64,000 bases of DNA from Gadus chalcogrammus (GCF_026213295.1 NC_079417.1:6032298-6096297); one strand, 5' to 3'; counted from the first letter of the stretch, positions 38,222 to 61,835 are shown. Program-made: numbers and translations. The notes: generated by a model not told the origin, from the sequence alone.

Positions 38222-40375
38222 CTTCAGGTCTAAGACCACCAAACCACTGAGCACTGTGGTATTGGCACAAGCCTTTCATTTCACGGTCATGTCGAGAGAA
38301 AGAGAAAGGTAATCATCGCAATGAAATTGACAAGCGTTGTTCAGGATGTTTGAGAGAGAGGTTCTGCCTCATCGCCATGCAACATAAGATGTTTATCTTT
38401 GTACGTCATACACTAGGTATGAACCAAACGTCTCCTGTTGTCTGGATGGGTGTCGACCCGCGATGGAACCGTTCAGATTTAAGGGTCTCTCGTTCCACTA
38501 TGGCTTCCCTCCCAAACGTGTCGTTTCTCCGGAATCCACGGCGCCAGCAGATCATCAAGGCTCAGTGTTCCCCAGGGAGCCATCGGAAACCTTATCAACG
38601 TCCATGTTCTATGACGGATGAAGACAAGGCTTCTCCGTACGGGAGACAGAAGTACCGGGGAAGTACAGTCCTGGCCGCTGTACAGTGGAAGTATTGAAGG
38701 CCTCCAAGATGCCATTCTCTGGCAGTCGAATAGCAGCAGGCGGATTGTCAAACGTACTTTTCAATTAAAGTAATAGTACTGCTCCGATTACCTGGCCTTG
38801 GGTTTCTCTGAGCTGCCTTTTTGTTTTTCTAATTCTTGGCCGTGTTTTGTGGGTAATCCCCAATCTTGCAGGGATCCCCCTCCACAGTGTATCAAAGAGT
38901 CGTCCCATGCGGATAGAGGTTGTCAGTTTGAATCTCGCTAAACACTCACTTGGCTCATGCGGTTGACCTTGGCTCCCCCTCGCCGGGGAGATGGTGCTCC
39001 CCGGATCGGCCGTCGGACGCGGCTCCGCCAGCTGACATCATCGTGGAAATGTTCCCCTCTTGTAGGACATGGAGCTTTCCACGGTTGCCAAGGGGATAGC
39101 CCTGTCTCTCCCCACCCCGCAACCACAAGCACCAGGGGGGTTCCCCAGCCTCTACCCATGATGTCATCTATTATGGCCCGAGAACAAGGGTTGTGTGGGT
39201 GTAGCTCTGACTCTCTGTTTCACTCCGTCCTTCCAATTCTCTCACTCGCACTGTGAGAGTGTAGCGAAGGGGGATTCCTTGTCCGCGGATGATGTGCGAT
39301 GTGGAGGTTTAATATCTCGCTGGGTAGTATAGATCCCACATGGACACATCCACACGCACATACATATAATAACGCTCACAGTCCCACCCATGCACCATTT
39401 TTGGGAGAGCGTCTCGGGCTGTTGGTCAGAAACACCTACTGGTGCTGTTAATCCACTCCATGAACAGAAAAGAGGTGGTTGACCACATTAGGGAAAGAGA
39501 CAAAAATAAACAAAGTAAAAGCAGGCCAATGGATCAAAACACCAGAAAGTCTGTGAAATATATTGAAAGGAGCAGAGGAGACATTCTTCAGAAGGAGAAC
39601 ATTGTCCTGATGAGGGACAGATGGCATGCTGGGTAGGCACGCCTTAAAGGCACGCCATTTTCACCTTCTGGACAAAATCCCAAAGAACAATGATGTGGTG
39701 TAAACGTGGTGGCACAGGGGGGATTCTGGGAAGGTAGGGGAAATGACATCATAACAGTCACACCAGGTCATAATGCAGTAAGTGGTGGGCTCTATTGTGG
39801 CACAAAAACTAAAACAATCTTTGCTGCAGTAAAGTAAACTGAGATGGAGAGGGGGCTAAAGGAGATGATAGATCAGCCTCCTTCTTGTTGGACGCCAGAG
39901 TAAACTAAGGCGGTTAACAGTTTCTCTTCAAAAACAACAAAAACACCGCCATCTTTTGAGAGTTTGTTGAGCTGACCTCAGTTTTTCTAAGATAAATGAG
40001 AAGATTCCCCGGGGAGGAGAAACTTTTCTCAGACACAAAGGGCCACCATAACCCCATCATGTGCAACCCCAGAACCTGGTTCTGGGCCAAGATTTTGCTT
40101 CTTCTTCCGGGCACTGAAGGCTGGTTCTCCTGGGGGAGTCCGGGGTCCATGTTAGCTGACAACCTGCCAAGAGGGGGCTAGAGCTTGGGACAGTGGAGAA
40201 GCTTGATGTTTGCTGCCGGCAGCTCTGCTGAAGTGTGTCCGATTCCAGCATAAACACAGGGTTCATGTGATGCGATGTCCAACCAAAACCTTTGGGTCAC
40301 AATGATGCAATATTAATGAGCGAGTTCATTAAAAGTATATGGAAGGTAATTCAGACACAGGCAGACACAGGCTGA

Positions 40376-40698
<323 letters not shown>

Positions 40699-41650
40699 CA
40701 CACACTACACATACACAGTTAACTCAAGAGAAGAAAAATTTGATTACTTTGCTTAGGTTTTTCTTGGCCCTTATTAAACTTGCTGGGCAACCCTCCATTT
40801 AAAGATGATAATATCATCAAGCCATGTAGTCAAAAATATAAACTATGAAGCAAATGATAGACCTGAACGTAATGGTATCTGTTCTGTAGATGTTCAAGCA
40901 TGTTCCTAACAGATCCCCCCCACACAGTGGAGTGTACAGTTTAGGTGTCTTTAGACCACCCTGTTGGTGGAAAAACCCTGTGGTAGAGTAATGACACCAT
41001 TACTGTGACCAGTAAAGAGGTCACATTTAACAGGGTGGCCATCGATCAATACTGTTACGATATAAGGAATAGGGATAGCTTTAGAGTGCTTAGGGTTTGG
41101 GTCAGTACTGACATCACACAGAGGGGGCCGTGTTGAGGTGCTCATTAGCGTTAAATTGCAACAGCTGAGGTGAGAGTGTCGGGAAGTGAGCCTGAGTGGA
41201 GAGTCTCTGGAGGTGGCTGGATGCAGGTGAGATAATTACACTGTGTACTAATTAAACAGAGCTGTTCGCCTACGGTGGCCCCTAGATAGGTAAGATTGCT
41301 CTTTAGGAATAAACCTCAGTAAGAAGTTTAGGAATATACCTCAAGTTCAACGCACCACGTAGGGACAGACCTTAGGTAGCGTGCTGGCAGTGTGCAGCAC
41401 GGATAATAACGAGTGCGGTAGGTCTGGCGCGTAACAATACTTAGGATGTAAAACCCCCTTCCTTTCCTCCTCCCCTGTTGATTTGTGTGCTAAATAATGT
41501 AGCACTCAAAGCTTGATGTAGTGCAGTTTAATGATGACTACAATCCTCCACGGTGAACAGCCTCATGTAATGAGACTGAGTCTAATGCTAGCCCGCTAGT
41601 AAGCGCAGGTAGGTTAGCATGTTCTCACGGCTCAATCCTTGGTGTCTAGA

Positions 41651-44600
41651 ATGTTGGGATGTGGTTCCTGGCACACAGAGTTCTCTGTGTGCCCCCCGCG
41701 GGTGAAGAGGGTGGTAACAGTTGGCCGTTAGAGAAACCAGGTGGTAATTTGGTCTCAATTAGACCCAGAATCACAGAGATGGAATCCAGATGGCGGTGGA
41801 GCAACGCGTCTCCTGTGTGCAGCCGTGGAACAGAGTTGTGGGGTCTTCTCAGGATCCTTTACGTTCCACACGAGGAGGTCGGAAGAAGAGGGAGTGGGTG
41901 TCCTCAGAGAGCCGTGTTGGGCTCTCCATAACCAGGGTTGGACACTCCTGCCTTGCCTCATGGTTAACCCCTTCTGGGAGGAGAACTTTGGCCTCCAGTT
42001 GGAAGGAGGCCATAGTGCTCTCCAGCTCTCCAGTGGACTGACATAGTGTCCACAGAGCTGGTGATAAGATCAGATGAGGGATAAGAATGAAGGTACTTCA
42101 TTCATCCCGGTCAGGAAATCTGAGCGTCTGCCCAGAAGTTGACATGAAAAAAGAGATTTAAATTATGTTTGATTTTGAGCATCATACTTGGGTGTCTAGA
42201 GTTTGATATTAACCACAAAGGAACATCTTTTGCACAGACAATTCACGAAACCATCCATTGTCCGATGTACATCTTCATGAATCATGAGGAAATGTTGTCG
42301 TAGGAAGCTAGCCAGCAACGCTACGTTTTAAATGTCTACCTAAGACCATGTTGGCAGCCGATCCATCATGCTGAGGGGAAGGAGTTGTAGGGAGTGGTAG
42401 CGTAGGAGCACTTAGTGACTGCTTTCCCCCTCCCCGTTATCTCCTGAAACAGCCCAGGACTGGGATACTGGCCTGTGAACAGACAACCAATCCCAAGGCG
42501 GCCATTTTAAAAGCATCTCCTTAAGGATGCACTTTTTGTCTGTTCTCACGGAGCTGTTATCCACACCAATTAGGGTTTGGTTTCATCCGCTGATTTCCCC
42601 CAGACCTCTCCCAGCACTGCTGGCGCTACGGAGGCCTGTCGCTCAGACCTATACTTTAAGTAGTGCAGTATGGCCTGGAATGAGCTACATGCTGTCCTCC
42701 ATGCTTTATTTACTATGTCATCACTACTTTCACTTCTTAACTTCAAGTCACTTAAAGTTGTGCATTTACAGCAAGTTATGTTTACTATATACCCAAGTAA
42801 AGGATGATTGAGGCTTGTTTGACCTACATGTACATGTTTTAAGTAGAGAGCTGTGATATTGTATTTGTTTAAACAAGTCAAGGTTCAAGAGTAGTTTATT
42901 TAACCCTTTACCCCAATTATCGTCTCACAGGGCTTCAGCAGTCCCAGAATTCAAACGCAAGTTGACGTGTTCCCTTAACCCTAAGGCCTCAAACACCAGG
43001 GGAAAACCACAGAGGAAAGCAGAAAACCCAACTACTTTAGATTTAATAATGGCTATTGGTTTAAAATATGGTCGTTCCTCATTTCTCGTAGCAGATGTAG
43101 GTGAAAAAGTTGTGGATTTATCTTGAGTGATATTAGTTTAAATATCCGGCCGTCATCACAGCCTTTTATTAGCTTTTTCCTCTTTGTGTTCACGTGAACG
43201 CCTGTCAATATCCGGAGCACTTCCTGTCCAGCTGAGTACTGGAGCAGAGAGGTCCACTCAGCATGTGTGTGTGTGAGTGTGTATGTGTGCGTGTGTGTGT
43301 GTTTCCGAACAAAGCTGGCGCCCTGGCATCATTGTTGATGATATCATTGGCACCGTTTCCATGCCAACTGCCAGGTTTACAATACCCCATAGTAGAACAC
43401 TGTTCTTTAACTCTGGAAGAATGTCCTCTTCTTTCCTCCTTGTTTTTTATTTTAACCCTGTCTTTGTTTCTGATGTTTGAGACGTTTTGCGTATTCCACA
43501 TTAGCTTTGTTTAATCGGAAAACGATCAGCATACAAATCCATACGATTCCAGCTGCTGAGGTGCGATTGATGCATTTGCCTGAAAATATGGTGGGGCATG
43601 ACGTGTCCTGGCATGACATTAGCCATCTGGATCAGCACCAGATCATATCCACACCCATTCAGTAGATTTATCGAGGCTTAAAAAAATACCAAGCACCGGC
43701 TCCTTTAATGTTTCTTTCAAAGTTTAAATCACAGGGTTTATGAGCCATGCGGGTTCTGGTGTCGCCTGTCATTTGGGCCCAAGGCCAGACAGATATTTGA
43801 CTTAGTCTCAGTCGGGGTATTTCCCATGAGAATTCACTGCTGTTGGCTTGGACACCTTGGACGCTTCGGTTGGATCAGCCAAGCCTCATAGACAGGACAA
43901 GAAGCATATCACAGATCAAGATTCCCCATTCTCTGATTTTCCAGGTTATCACATTAGTCTGAGGAACGGCATGAATCATGAACCATGTCACTGCATCAAG
44001 TGGCCTCCGACTGAGAGACTTAAAGGGTGGGAAGGGATCCTATGCTGGAACGGCGATGAAAGAGGTCTGGAAACACCGGCCTCTGTAATTCCCTCACCAC
44101 CTCTGCTTGACCGAAAAATGTCAGAATTCAAGCAGATACTCCGTCTAGAGTTTCACAACATCTTCGGCCACCTCTGCTGTGTGTAAGCACCTCTGAGTCA
44201 GCCGACCTCAGAGCGAGTCCTCAGATACTTTCATACGGACACTCTTTGCCCCACACCTTGTTTAGTAATAGAGATGTTAAATCTCAATCAGACTAACCTC
44301 TGGAAAAACATTTTTGAATAAATATCTAAATAAACCCCAGAGCCTTTTTGGCATGAGGTTGCGTGTGAGCACACTGATCTTTGAATATTACTATTTATAG
44401 GTGTTAGTCATGAATAATTCCTTGTTTCGTGTCCCATGATTTGACCAAAGGCGTTTTTACATCAACACTCTGACGTGTAACAAAATGAAAAATTGCTCAG
44501 AACCAATACAAGCTGCTATTAGAGCCTTAAAAAGGAAAGCATGTTTCTGTTGTACCTTCATGCCTCGTTCTCTTGCAGTATGCGTCTGAATGCTATATCA

Positions 44601-47600
44601 GCCCATTCCGACAGAACAGGGAGAGGAGGGGGTGAAACTGGATCCTCCTTACATGGGACTCGGGGGTCTGGGGGTCTGTGGGGTTTTAGGCGGAGACCAG
44701 CAGGGGATTAAACTAGATTCCCCCCCCCCCCCGCCCGCCCTGCTCGGTACCCAGGGAAACTTTCACCGGCAGTTGGCTTCAACACATCACACTTGTCGTG
44801 CATAGTTTCAACAGTCTCCAGGGAGAAACAAGGAATGCTTTATTTTCCCCAAGAAACCTGATGCAAGAAACATACAACATTTGAGCTGATTAACGTTGAT
44901 GATTATTAAATGAACCAATATTATTATTATTGCTTTACTTTTATTTTTATTATTATTTAATATTAAAGTATAAGTGTGTGCAGTCGAGGATGTAATGTGT
45001 ATAGCATGTGTAGAATGTGTTTTGTACTCCTGCAGGGATCTCAGATAGTCACGTGACTTCTATCAAAAGCTTTTATTTCTTTTTCTCAGTCTCACATTAG
45101 AATGGTTTCCATGGAGCTGAGCTGAGCTTTTTGTTTGATTTTAGGAACCACACCCCGTTCAGGAAACATGTGGACGCTGCACATATGGACATCATATCCT
45201 TCATCTGCTCCGTCCATAGATAAGACTATTGTTCTGTCAAGATGCATTTTGGCGTGTCCAGATGTTTGTGCGTGTGTGTGTTGCTGCATCCAGATGTGTG
45301 TTGTATGTCCGGCTGCATATTGTTTCCATGTGAATAAGCAACCACCCTTTAATGTGGGGCCCGAGAGGGAAGAAAAGGTGGCCGACCTATAGTCATGTGG
45401 TGGTTAATGTAGTCAAAGGTAACACATTCAAATTTTTTACTATTTTTCTAACGCTTACTCAAACCTCTGTTTCCATATTTTCTCTCGCTCTCTTTCTGTC
45501 TTCCTCTCACCCTCTATCTTTCCTTTCTCTCGTTCATCTCTCTCTTTCATCTCTCTGTTTCTGTCTCTATCTCTGTCTCTCTCTGTGTGTATGTCTGTCT
45601 GTCATATGTCTCAGAATGTCTCGCCCGAATCATCTGCTGGACCCTGGCCATCGCCCATAAAGCCATCCATCAAGCGGTCTCGTCATCCCTAAAAATATGT
45701 CTGTCTAACGATGACAGCACCCTAGTCCCGTGCGGCCCAGTGAATAAGTTGTGTCTGTGTGGATTCCTCTGTGACATTCTGATGGACAGACGTGTCCCAG
45801 CGCCTCCCCCACCTAAAGATGAGTGGGCAGACAACAGCCGTCTGTGATGGGTCGAGTGCCAGCGGCTCCGAGAAACGGAGAAGAAACAAAACGTGCCCTC
45901 TGTCTCGACAATGACCGCATTCTGTGTGCGGCATATGGTTGCCTGTCGCGGCCCACACTTCTAACAAACGCCCCCGCCCTCTCCTCCGACCAGCCGACCA
46001 GCAGATGGCTTTGTCTCGTGAATGTCAAGGGGAACATCCCGGGCCTTTTTGTCGAGACCTCAACCACTTTAGTCCTGACCCCCCCCCCCCCCCCGACCCC
46101 CCCCCGACATCACTTATGGCCCTGAATCAAGGTCTTGTCCAACGTGTGAGAGGTCCCTCTATGATCTCTAACCTACCAAACCGACTTTGACCTTGAGGTG
46201 GGCTCAAGCCAGACTCAAGCCAGACATAATTTTCATCCGCCGTCATGAGTCTGGCGTTCATCTCTGGACATAACTCTATAAATGCTATGACGCCGCGTTA
46301 GGGTTTGCGGTTCGTTAGAGAGGGCTCTTCACATTAGGGCGTGGCGGCCATGACAGGTGCCAACAGCGGCGGCGTTAGCAAAAGAAGAGGCCGGGGAGGA
46401 GGAGGAGGGCTGACAGTCAAGCCCAGGCAGCTGCAGGAGGCAGTGAGGGATGGGTGTGGGGCTGACCTTCCCTCTGACTCAACCAACCCCCAAGCCCCCC
46501 CAGCGTCACAATACGTTGACAGTGGCCGGAGACCAGCGTATTGGGTCAGCACCTCTGACCACCCACCCACCCTCTCAGCCAGCCTCCAACGCCCCCACCC
46601 TGTTTTTTCTGATCCCATGACGACGTGGATTGATCTTTCCCTCTCTCGTTGCGAGCCCGGCTAAATATTCTGCTGTTATTTTTGCGTTTTGGGTGGGGTG
46701 GGGTGGAAGGGGTGATGGGTGTTAACAGGACAAAAGCTGTTTCGATTTTAATTGGTGTATAGCGATGTTTTCCATGACTCCCTTTCTCTCCCTTATACTA
46801 CAGTCAATCACTCCCTCTCTCTCTCTCGCTTTCTCTCACGCTCTCACACACGCTCTCTCTTTCTTGTAAAGTCAGTGGCTCTCATCCACCTGTCTTTAAA
46901 TACAGAGATCAGTCAGACCCGAGGGAGGAGAGAGCAGACCTAGTACACGCTACAGAGAGGAGGATGACGCAATACCGCTGATGAATGTGTGTGTATATAT
47001 CGTGTGTGTGTCGTACGTGTAAATGAGTGAGTGAGCGTGTATGTGTGTGTGTGTGTGTTCATGAGCCATGTAGTTGATGCGCATCAAGTAAAGTACGAAA
47101 AAAAATGCAGAACCATTGTAAACCTGGTGGTGACCTCCATGTTATTTTGCCGATACCTTTTGCAGGGAGGTCAACGTGCAAATCCTGGGAATTTTTAATA
47201 AAAATAAATATGATCCTCTTTTCTTTGATTATGATTCAAAACTGAGGATCCCTTAGCCGTTGCTCTGTTAAAAAACAAAGTTAGACGCTTTGACCTATAT
47301 TCCTGTTGCTGGGAATATCTTTGACTGTGTAATCAGAGTGATTACTAGTCCCAGGACACTGGAATATGTTTATGTATTATTTATTAATAGACAAACAACC
47401 GCGTTATTCAGTAGAATTCTCCTAGGGGCCAGTAGGTCCTCTCTCGTGGCCCGGTTGTTGACATGTTTATTTTCATTGTTGCCTTGGCAACGATAACAAC
47501 TCATCTTCGAGAGCTTAAAATGCAGTAAGGATCTGTTGAGTACTCTTCTTCTGAGGCCCTCCCCAATCGGTTTCCTTCGTTGTTGTTGATAACAAACCTG

Positions 47601-50600
47601 TTGGCGGTGGAACCCGCGGAAAGACGCCATTGTGCAATAAATAACGATACGCGACTAAGGTGATTAAGTTAGCCGTGATGGTCTGGGAAAGCGCCACTCC
47701 GGTTGAACAATGTTGTTCTTGTGCTCCGTGGAGCTCGCGGGGAATGCTTGGGGATGCTCCTCTGCCAGGGTTGGTGGGAGGACTTTAGTACATTGCCGTC
47801 TGCTGTGTGTAGGGTCCGGGGTCCCGGCAACAACCAGCACTCCTCCGCCGGCTCCAAAGGGCCTCATTGTGCCATGTACAATGGCTTTCTTTGGTTCCCT
47901 CTCCCCGCCGAACCCAGACCCAAAAACCTCCAGGAAAGCCCCCCGCCTTACACAATGAGGGATTATTGAACACGTGCCAAACATGTCCCTTTAAGGAGGG
48001 CCGAGGCAATGCAAAGCGCAACGTTGTGAATGTCTTTTAATTACAGTGTCAGACGGTGTCAGACCTTTGGGTCTTGTTTTTACACATTTGGTGGGGAAAA
48101 GCCCAAGTCAGCCAAGATCAGCGAGAGAGGACCGGGGCTTGTTTCGGGGGTCCACTGGATCTTAATGTTCTGTTCAGCCCTTTATTTGGGCCAGGACGCT
48201 AACAGGAAAAAGCTTGATTGTTCTGAATTAGGGTTCCATTGAAGCTGTGAATGTTGTCCGGCTGGATGCCGTTTCACAAGTTTCTCCCTGAGCACGACCG
48301 CAATGTGTTTACTTATTAAAAGGGCAGGAAATAGCATTCAACAATATGGCTCTCAATGATTGAATGTGGACTTCCAGGGTGTGGAGTCAAAGCGGCCTTG
48401 GCATTATCAGGGTCATTACTACGTAGTGATTTGGATGGATCAAAACAAACATCTCATGCTGTTTGAAGGGCTTGTAAATCAAAAGTTCATCAAAAGCATG
48501 TGTCTGGTTAATAGGCCTTCCAGATGTGACAGGCTGCATCTCGCAAATCAAATCCCAAATGCAAACTAAACATTTGCATCTTATTAAATACACATGTGAT
48601 GTATATCTGACATATACCATTCCTATTTGAAACTGAGCATCGAAGGTATTCCACGAGAATATTTCGCGGGTCATGAATGTTTTCACGAAACAAACACTGA
48701 AACATGCTGAGTGGTTCAGTAATATCCAGACACATACGTGCGGTCTCCTGAATGTTTCGAATGGCTTTCTGCATACAGAGCAGCCAGGGTGCGTTCACTT
48801 ATTACTCCCATGTTTCCAGAGGGGTGGAGACGGCGTGCAAAGACAGTCTTCCATTCTGTAAGCACATGAGCTCATTACTGGAGGTGTCTTGGACATAGCA
48901 CTCAGACCTCTGGATCTTCCTGTACAGAGGTCACTGGGGCTCATTGATTGTTATGAGCACCAATGGAATATAAGGCCATTGAGGTTGGAGATCTCTCCCC
49001 TCATTGGATATTGGTGGAAGAAGTATGTTTGAAAGCTCCAATGGTGGACAGGGCTGATTTGATGTTGGGGGAAGAGGATGAGTGGGTTTCGAATGCTTCT
49101 GGAGCTTTTGGAGTCTGGTACAGCTCATTGGACGTTCAGGGGATGGCTTAGAAAGAAGAAGCAGATTGAACAAGGTCATGGCCCCGTTATTGGGCCCTCG
49201 ATCAGGGGCCGTCCTGGTTCTCCCAACAGGAGAGCCATTGTGTTGGCGCTGCAAGGCCCACACCGCCGTACACACAGGTCATGTGGGTTGTCAGTGTTCA
49301 TCACCGCAATTGGCGTGGAACATTTTTGTCTGACAAAGCCAACACACGGCAACATGTAGCGACGAGGCCTTCATCTACATACTCTGTTCACCGCCTCCTC
49401 CTTCCATATAACCCTCATCACGCCGCGCCTTGCCACGCCATGACACGCTTCGTTAGCTGGGGGGATCGGGGAGGGGGCATCAGCGGCTTAATGGCCAGAA
49501 ACATTCTATCATGATGTGCCATAACGAACTTTAAATAGAGTTTCATATGGGGTGTGGGGAGGGGGATCTTGGGGGCTGTTAATGAAGACCACATGCAGGG
49601 ACCACACCTAGCTCATGGTTTCAAGGATTGCATGATTCAAGAGTTCTAGTTCCAGTTCAAGGCATCTCCCAGAAATGTATCCGCGGTGCCATTATTACGT
49701 GAACCTTCCAATGCTATTTTTTTTGTGTGCAATTCGGGCAGCAGATCAAGTGGAGCACGATGACCCCTAACCCCAAAGCAAACACAGATCCTGAGAGCGG
49801 GTATTCACACTCAGTCACGCAGCTTTCACTTTAACTCCGGACAAATGTTGTGCTATCCCCTGGGTCTGCCGGGTCAGAGGGAGAGGAGTTTGAGGTCCAA
49901 CAACAGCCGTTTAGAACAGAAATGAGTGGGGTGACACAAGCATTTGGTCCTATTTTTTTTTTAAGACCTCAAAAAAGAAACAGAGAAGAAAAACAGAGAC
50001 AGCTTCGCAACACTGTAAGTGAACACAGTTAATGTATTTGGCATGTCCTTTTTCGATTAAACATTACAAATGGCCAGAAGGGAACAAGACATTAGGCTGA
50101 ATGTGTCAAATACAGTAATGGAGGCATTGGATCATCATTTTACCACATTGAACTAATCTCGTTAAAAAGATTTTTATACGGCCAGTCTGTTAAGCATTTT
50201 TTATAGAGTTGAGGACATTTGCAATCTAGGGTCTTCAAAATGGCAGTATAGTACAGGACTACAGTACAGTTTTCCACATGGCAGTACAGTACAGTAATAT
50301 TGATGATTTAGATATCTTAGATTATCATTTGTTTCTTCCATTGAGGGGAAGGTACCTCTATTCTTCAATAGTTATTACGACCATAATCGTGGTTATGAAA
50401 ATACATGAACAGCAACAGCAACACAGGCTTTTGTAAAGACACACCATATACATTTTTTAAAAAACAGAAAAATAAAAATCTGTCATACAGGCAGAATTTA
50501 ACAGACATGGATGCTTTATCTTCATAGAATATATTCAACACATCCTTCAAAACGACAACAATGATAAATTGTCAGGCTGTAACTTGAGATAAAAACATTG

Positions 50601-50900
50601 GACTTCTGGAAAGTGCTTCATGGAACATGTGGAGGGTTTACTGAAACTACACCGGCAGAGCGTTTATGATTTGTGTCCCATGTCCAAATATACCTGATGA
50701 TAGCTCAGAAATGTGTAAACAACATCCTTAATAATTCTGTGCCTTTCCACTCACTAGCTTTGCAAGGTTTGTGTTAAAAAAATTGACACTTTCTTTCCTG
50801 TTATGCAGGTAAACCACCAAACAAGCGAGTAGGCCTAGTAGTTGTGTGAAAAATGCTATGTAGATCTGTCCTTCCTTCGTCCATCTCATCCCAGAATAGC
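41651..50900. other. Non-coding region downstream of olfml2a
   Basis: No gene can be supported on either strand. It is unique-looking sequence with a short hairpin at 41670-41693, a repeat tail near 42888, poly-C runs at 44717-44732 and 46080-46107, and CT-rich patches near 45480-45600 and 46800-46860. Stretches such as 43850-44170 have balanced composition and could be conserved non-coding elements, but this needs cross-species alignment. Open frames here are short and overlap on both strands. Confidence 0.5.
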
Positions 50901-51015
50901 TGCTTAGCTAGGTTGTCCAAAAAGGACGTGAACCCCTTTATATCTCCTACTGAAAAGCCTCACGAGATGGCAGGTCCCCGATACTGAACACCCAGGAGCC
51001 ACGAATCGTCTCTCA

Positions 51016-59748
<8,733 letters not shown>

Positions 59749-60172
59749 TCAATTTAACATTTTATCATTTTATTTGTATGTAGTGGAGTGGAGGAGTGAG
59801 AGAAGGGGGGGAGGATAGGAGGTAAGGGGACAGAGAGAGTAGGAGAGAAGGAGATTGAGCTAGGGAGTGAGAGAGGACGGGACAAAGATGGGGCATAAGA
59901 GAGAGTAAGAGAGAAGAAAGGATAAATAGAAGAAAAGATAGACTCAAAAGAGATAGAAAATAGGGTGTTGAGGCATACTGGCGTGGATTCAGAGTGTGTC
60001 TTTGATACAATCGTACACATGTGGTTCCTTCAGTGATTAAACATTTATAGTTTTGCACTGTAGTTTGTGTCTGAGCTATAACATCTTGCTATTCTTCTCT
60101 CCATTCAACCCTTCAATACATCCTTGGCCCTTTCATACCCAATGCAAACAGTTGGCCACTAATACCAGAGAG

Positions 60173-60478
60173 CAGGGCCGTAGCACCAAATCCTGGGCCC
60201 CTAGACTATAGCTACTGATGGGCCCCCCTGCGCCAGTTTGTTGACGGGGGGGGGGGGTCCGGAGCGATTGTTGACGGGGGGGGGGGGGGGGATAGTCCGG
60301 AGCGATTGTTGACGGGGGGGGGGGGGGGGGGGGTTCGGAACGATTGTTGACGGGGGGGGGACGACGACGACTGACCAAGGGGTAAAAAAATTTATTATTT
60401 TTTTTTGGTCTTGGGCCCCCCCTCTGCCTTGGGCCCCCCCACAACTGTCCCCTTTGTCCCCGCAGTCCTACGGCCCTG
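60173..60478. mobile_element. hAT-type MITE, 306 bp, with internal G-run minisatellite
   Basis: The ends CAGGGCCGTAG and CTACGGCCCTG are inverted. An 8-bp target duplication CCAGAGAG is exact on both sides (60165-60172 and 60479-60486), as expected for hAT elements. Inside, a unit of gattgttgac, a run of 8-19 G and a ggtccggagc-like part is repeated about four times (60238-60360). It lies in olfml2a intron 1. No transposase is encoded. Confidence 0.85.
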
Positions 60479-60486
60479 CCAGAGAG

Positions 60487-61615
60487 CATAGAAAAACAAG
60501 CCTGTTGACCGTCTATTTTTGTGTAAATTGGTGGTCACTGTGTACAGAAGCCATGAGGAGACCACCATGAGTAGAGCAGTTGTAGTGAACATATGTTTCA
60601 CCGACTCCTCCAGATTATCACTGCAAAAGCCTGAGCATGAAGCATGAAGCCCGATGGGTATTGCACCAACAACTAGATCAAAAGAGATTGATGACAAGTT
60701 TAATCACCGCAATAAAACAGACCTTTTTAATGCTTGTAGAATACCATTGCTTGGAAAAGTGTCAGAAAATGACAACTTAATTTCAAGATCAGTTTATGTG
60801 GTGGTTGGATTGTTTTGTTAACAGTACTACCTCACAAATAACCACATTTTTATATCCTGAAACAATGTTTTGCTAGTCTTACAAACCAGTATTGGCAGAA
60901 AGGCTTGAATCTGGGTAAACAGGGTGTTTCACATATTACTCATACTGTTAAGACCAATCATGTTTCTGGAAGCGTGTCAATGGCAAACAAGATCACAGCC
61001 AGCAGTAGTAAGCCGTAAAAAGAAATCTCGAGAAAGGTTTCAAATCAATACCATGTGGACTGGCCAGTGTAGAAATACACTTCTTAAAATCCCCTTCCGA
61101 AAGCTTCTCACACTCGCGCAAATGAGTTTCCTTCGGCAGATTATGTCCTGGTAACGAAACAGGAAAGTACGCGTGATTCTGCCCCTTTGCAGTTCTTGGC
61201 TTCCTGCCTAGTCTATGTGCCTTCTCCCCCAATACATTGTCATAATATAGTTGACTACTTGATACAAGATTACGTACCTGCAACTCTATGTTTCCCCAGT
61301 TCACTGGACCAGCCCCACTTCTCATCAGTCGACAGCTACATTGAGTTGCAATTAGTGAACGTGCATCATGTTCCTCCGTTTCTACATTCTCAGATACGCT
61401 GCCATCATAGTCAGAGGAAGGCGATCCACCAGCCGTGTATCCAATGGCTCTGATCCAGGTAACAAAAAAACAGTGAGCCTCAACTCACCACTTGTACTCA
61501 TCAATTATTTGGACACTGATTGTACAAGTCTTCCACCGTTCTTAAAAAAACAAACGGTAAGTGAACGTGTCCCAGGCCAGACACGAGTGATGGTGCAATG
61601 AGTCAATTTCAGCGC
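60487..61615. other. olfml2a intron 1 or upstream sequence without supportable exon
   Basis: No signal-peptide exon was found on the minus strand. Frames at 60395-60697 and 60993-61325 lack a splice donor in a useful position and any similarity to OLFML2 N-termini. Confidence 0.5.
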
Positions 61616-61835
61616 AGAGAGATTTTCGGGTGGTGTTCAGGGGTGGTGGGAATGGAGGGAGGGGTTCAAGTTGGGGGGGAAGGTGTAGGTAGGGAGGTGT
61701 TCTGGGAGAAGGGAGCTGTTCAGGGTGGAGGCATCGAAGGGAGGTGTTCAAGCCAAGGTGGAGGCGTCGGAGGGAGGTGTTCGATAGCATGAAGGTGGGG
61801 AGAGGTGTTCAGGGTGGAGGCTTCAGACATGTCAT
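61616..61835 (+). repeat. Degenerate minisatellite, unit about 35-45 bp
   Basis: Repeated ggaggtgttcagggtggagg-type units are in imperfect tandem, six or so in number. The short frames in it are artefacts. Confidence 0.7.

Noticed and set aside
60993..61325. Exon 1 of olfml2a in the minus-strand frame starting MRSGAG
   Set aside because: No signal peptide and no phase-0 donor in the right place; exon 1 left as not found.
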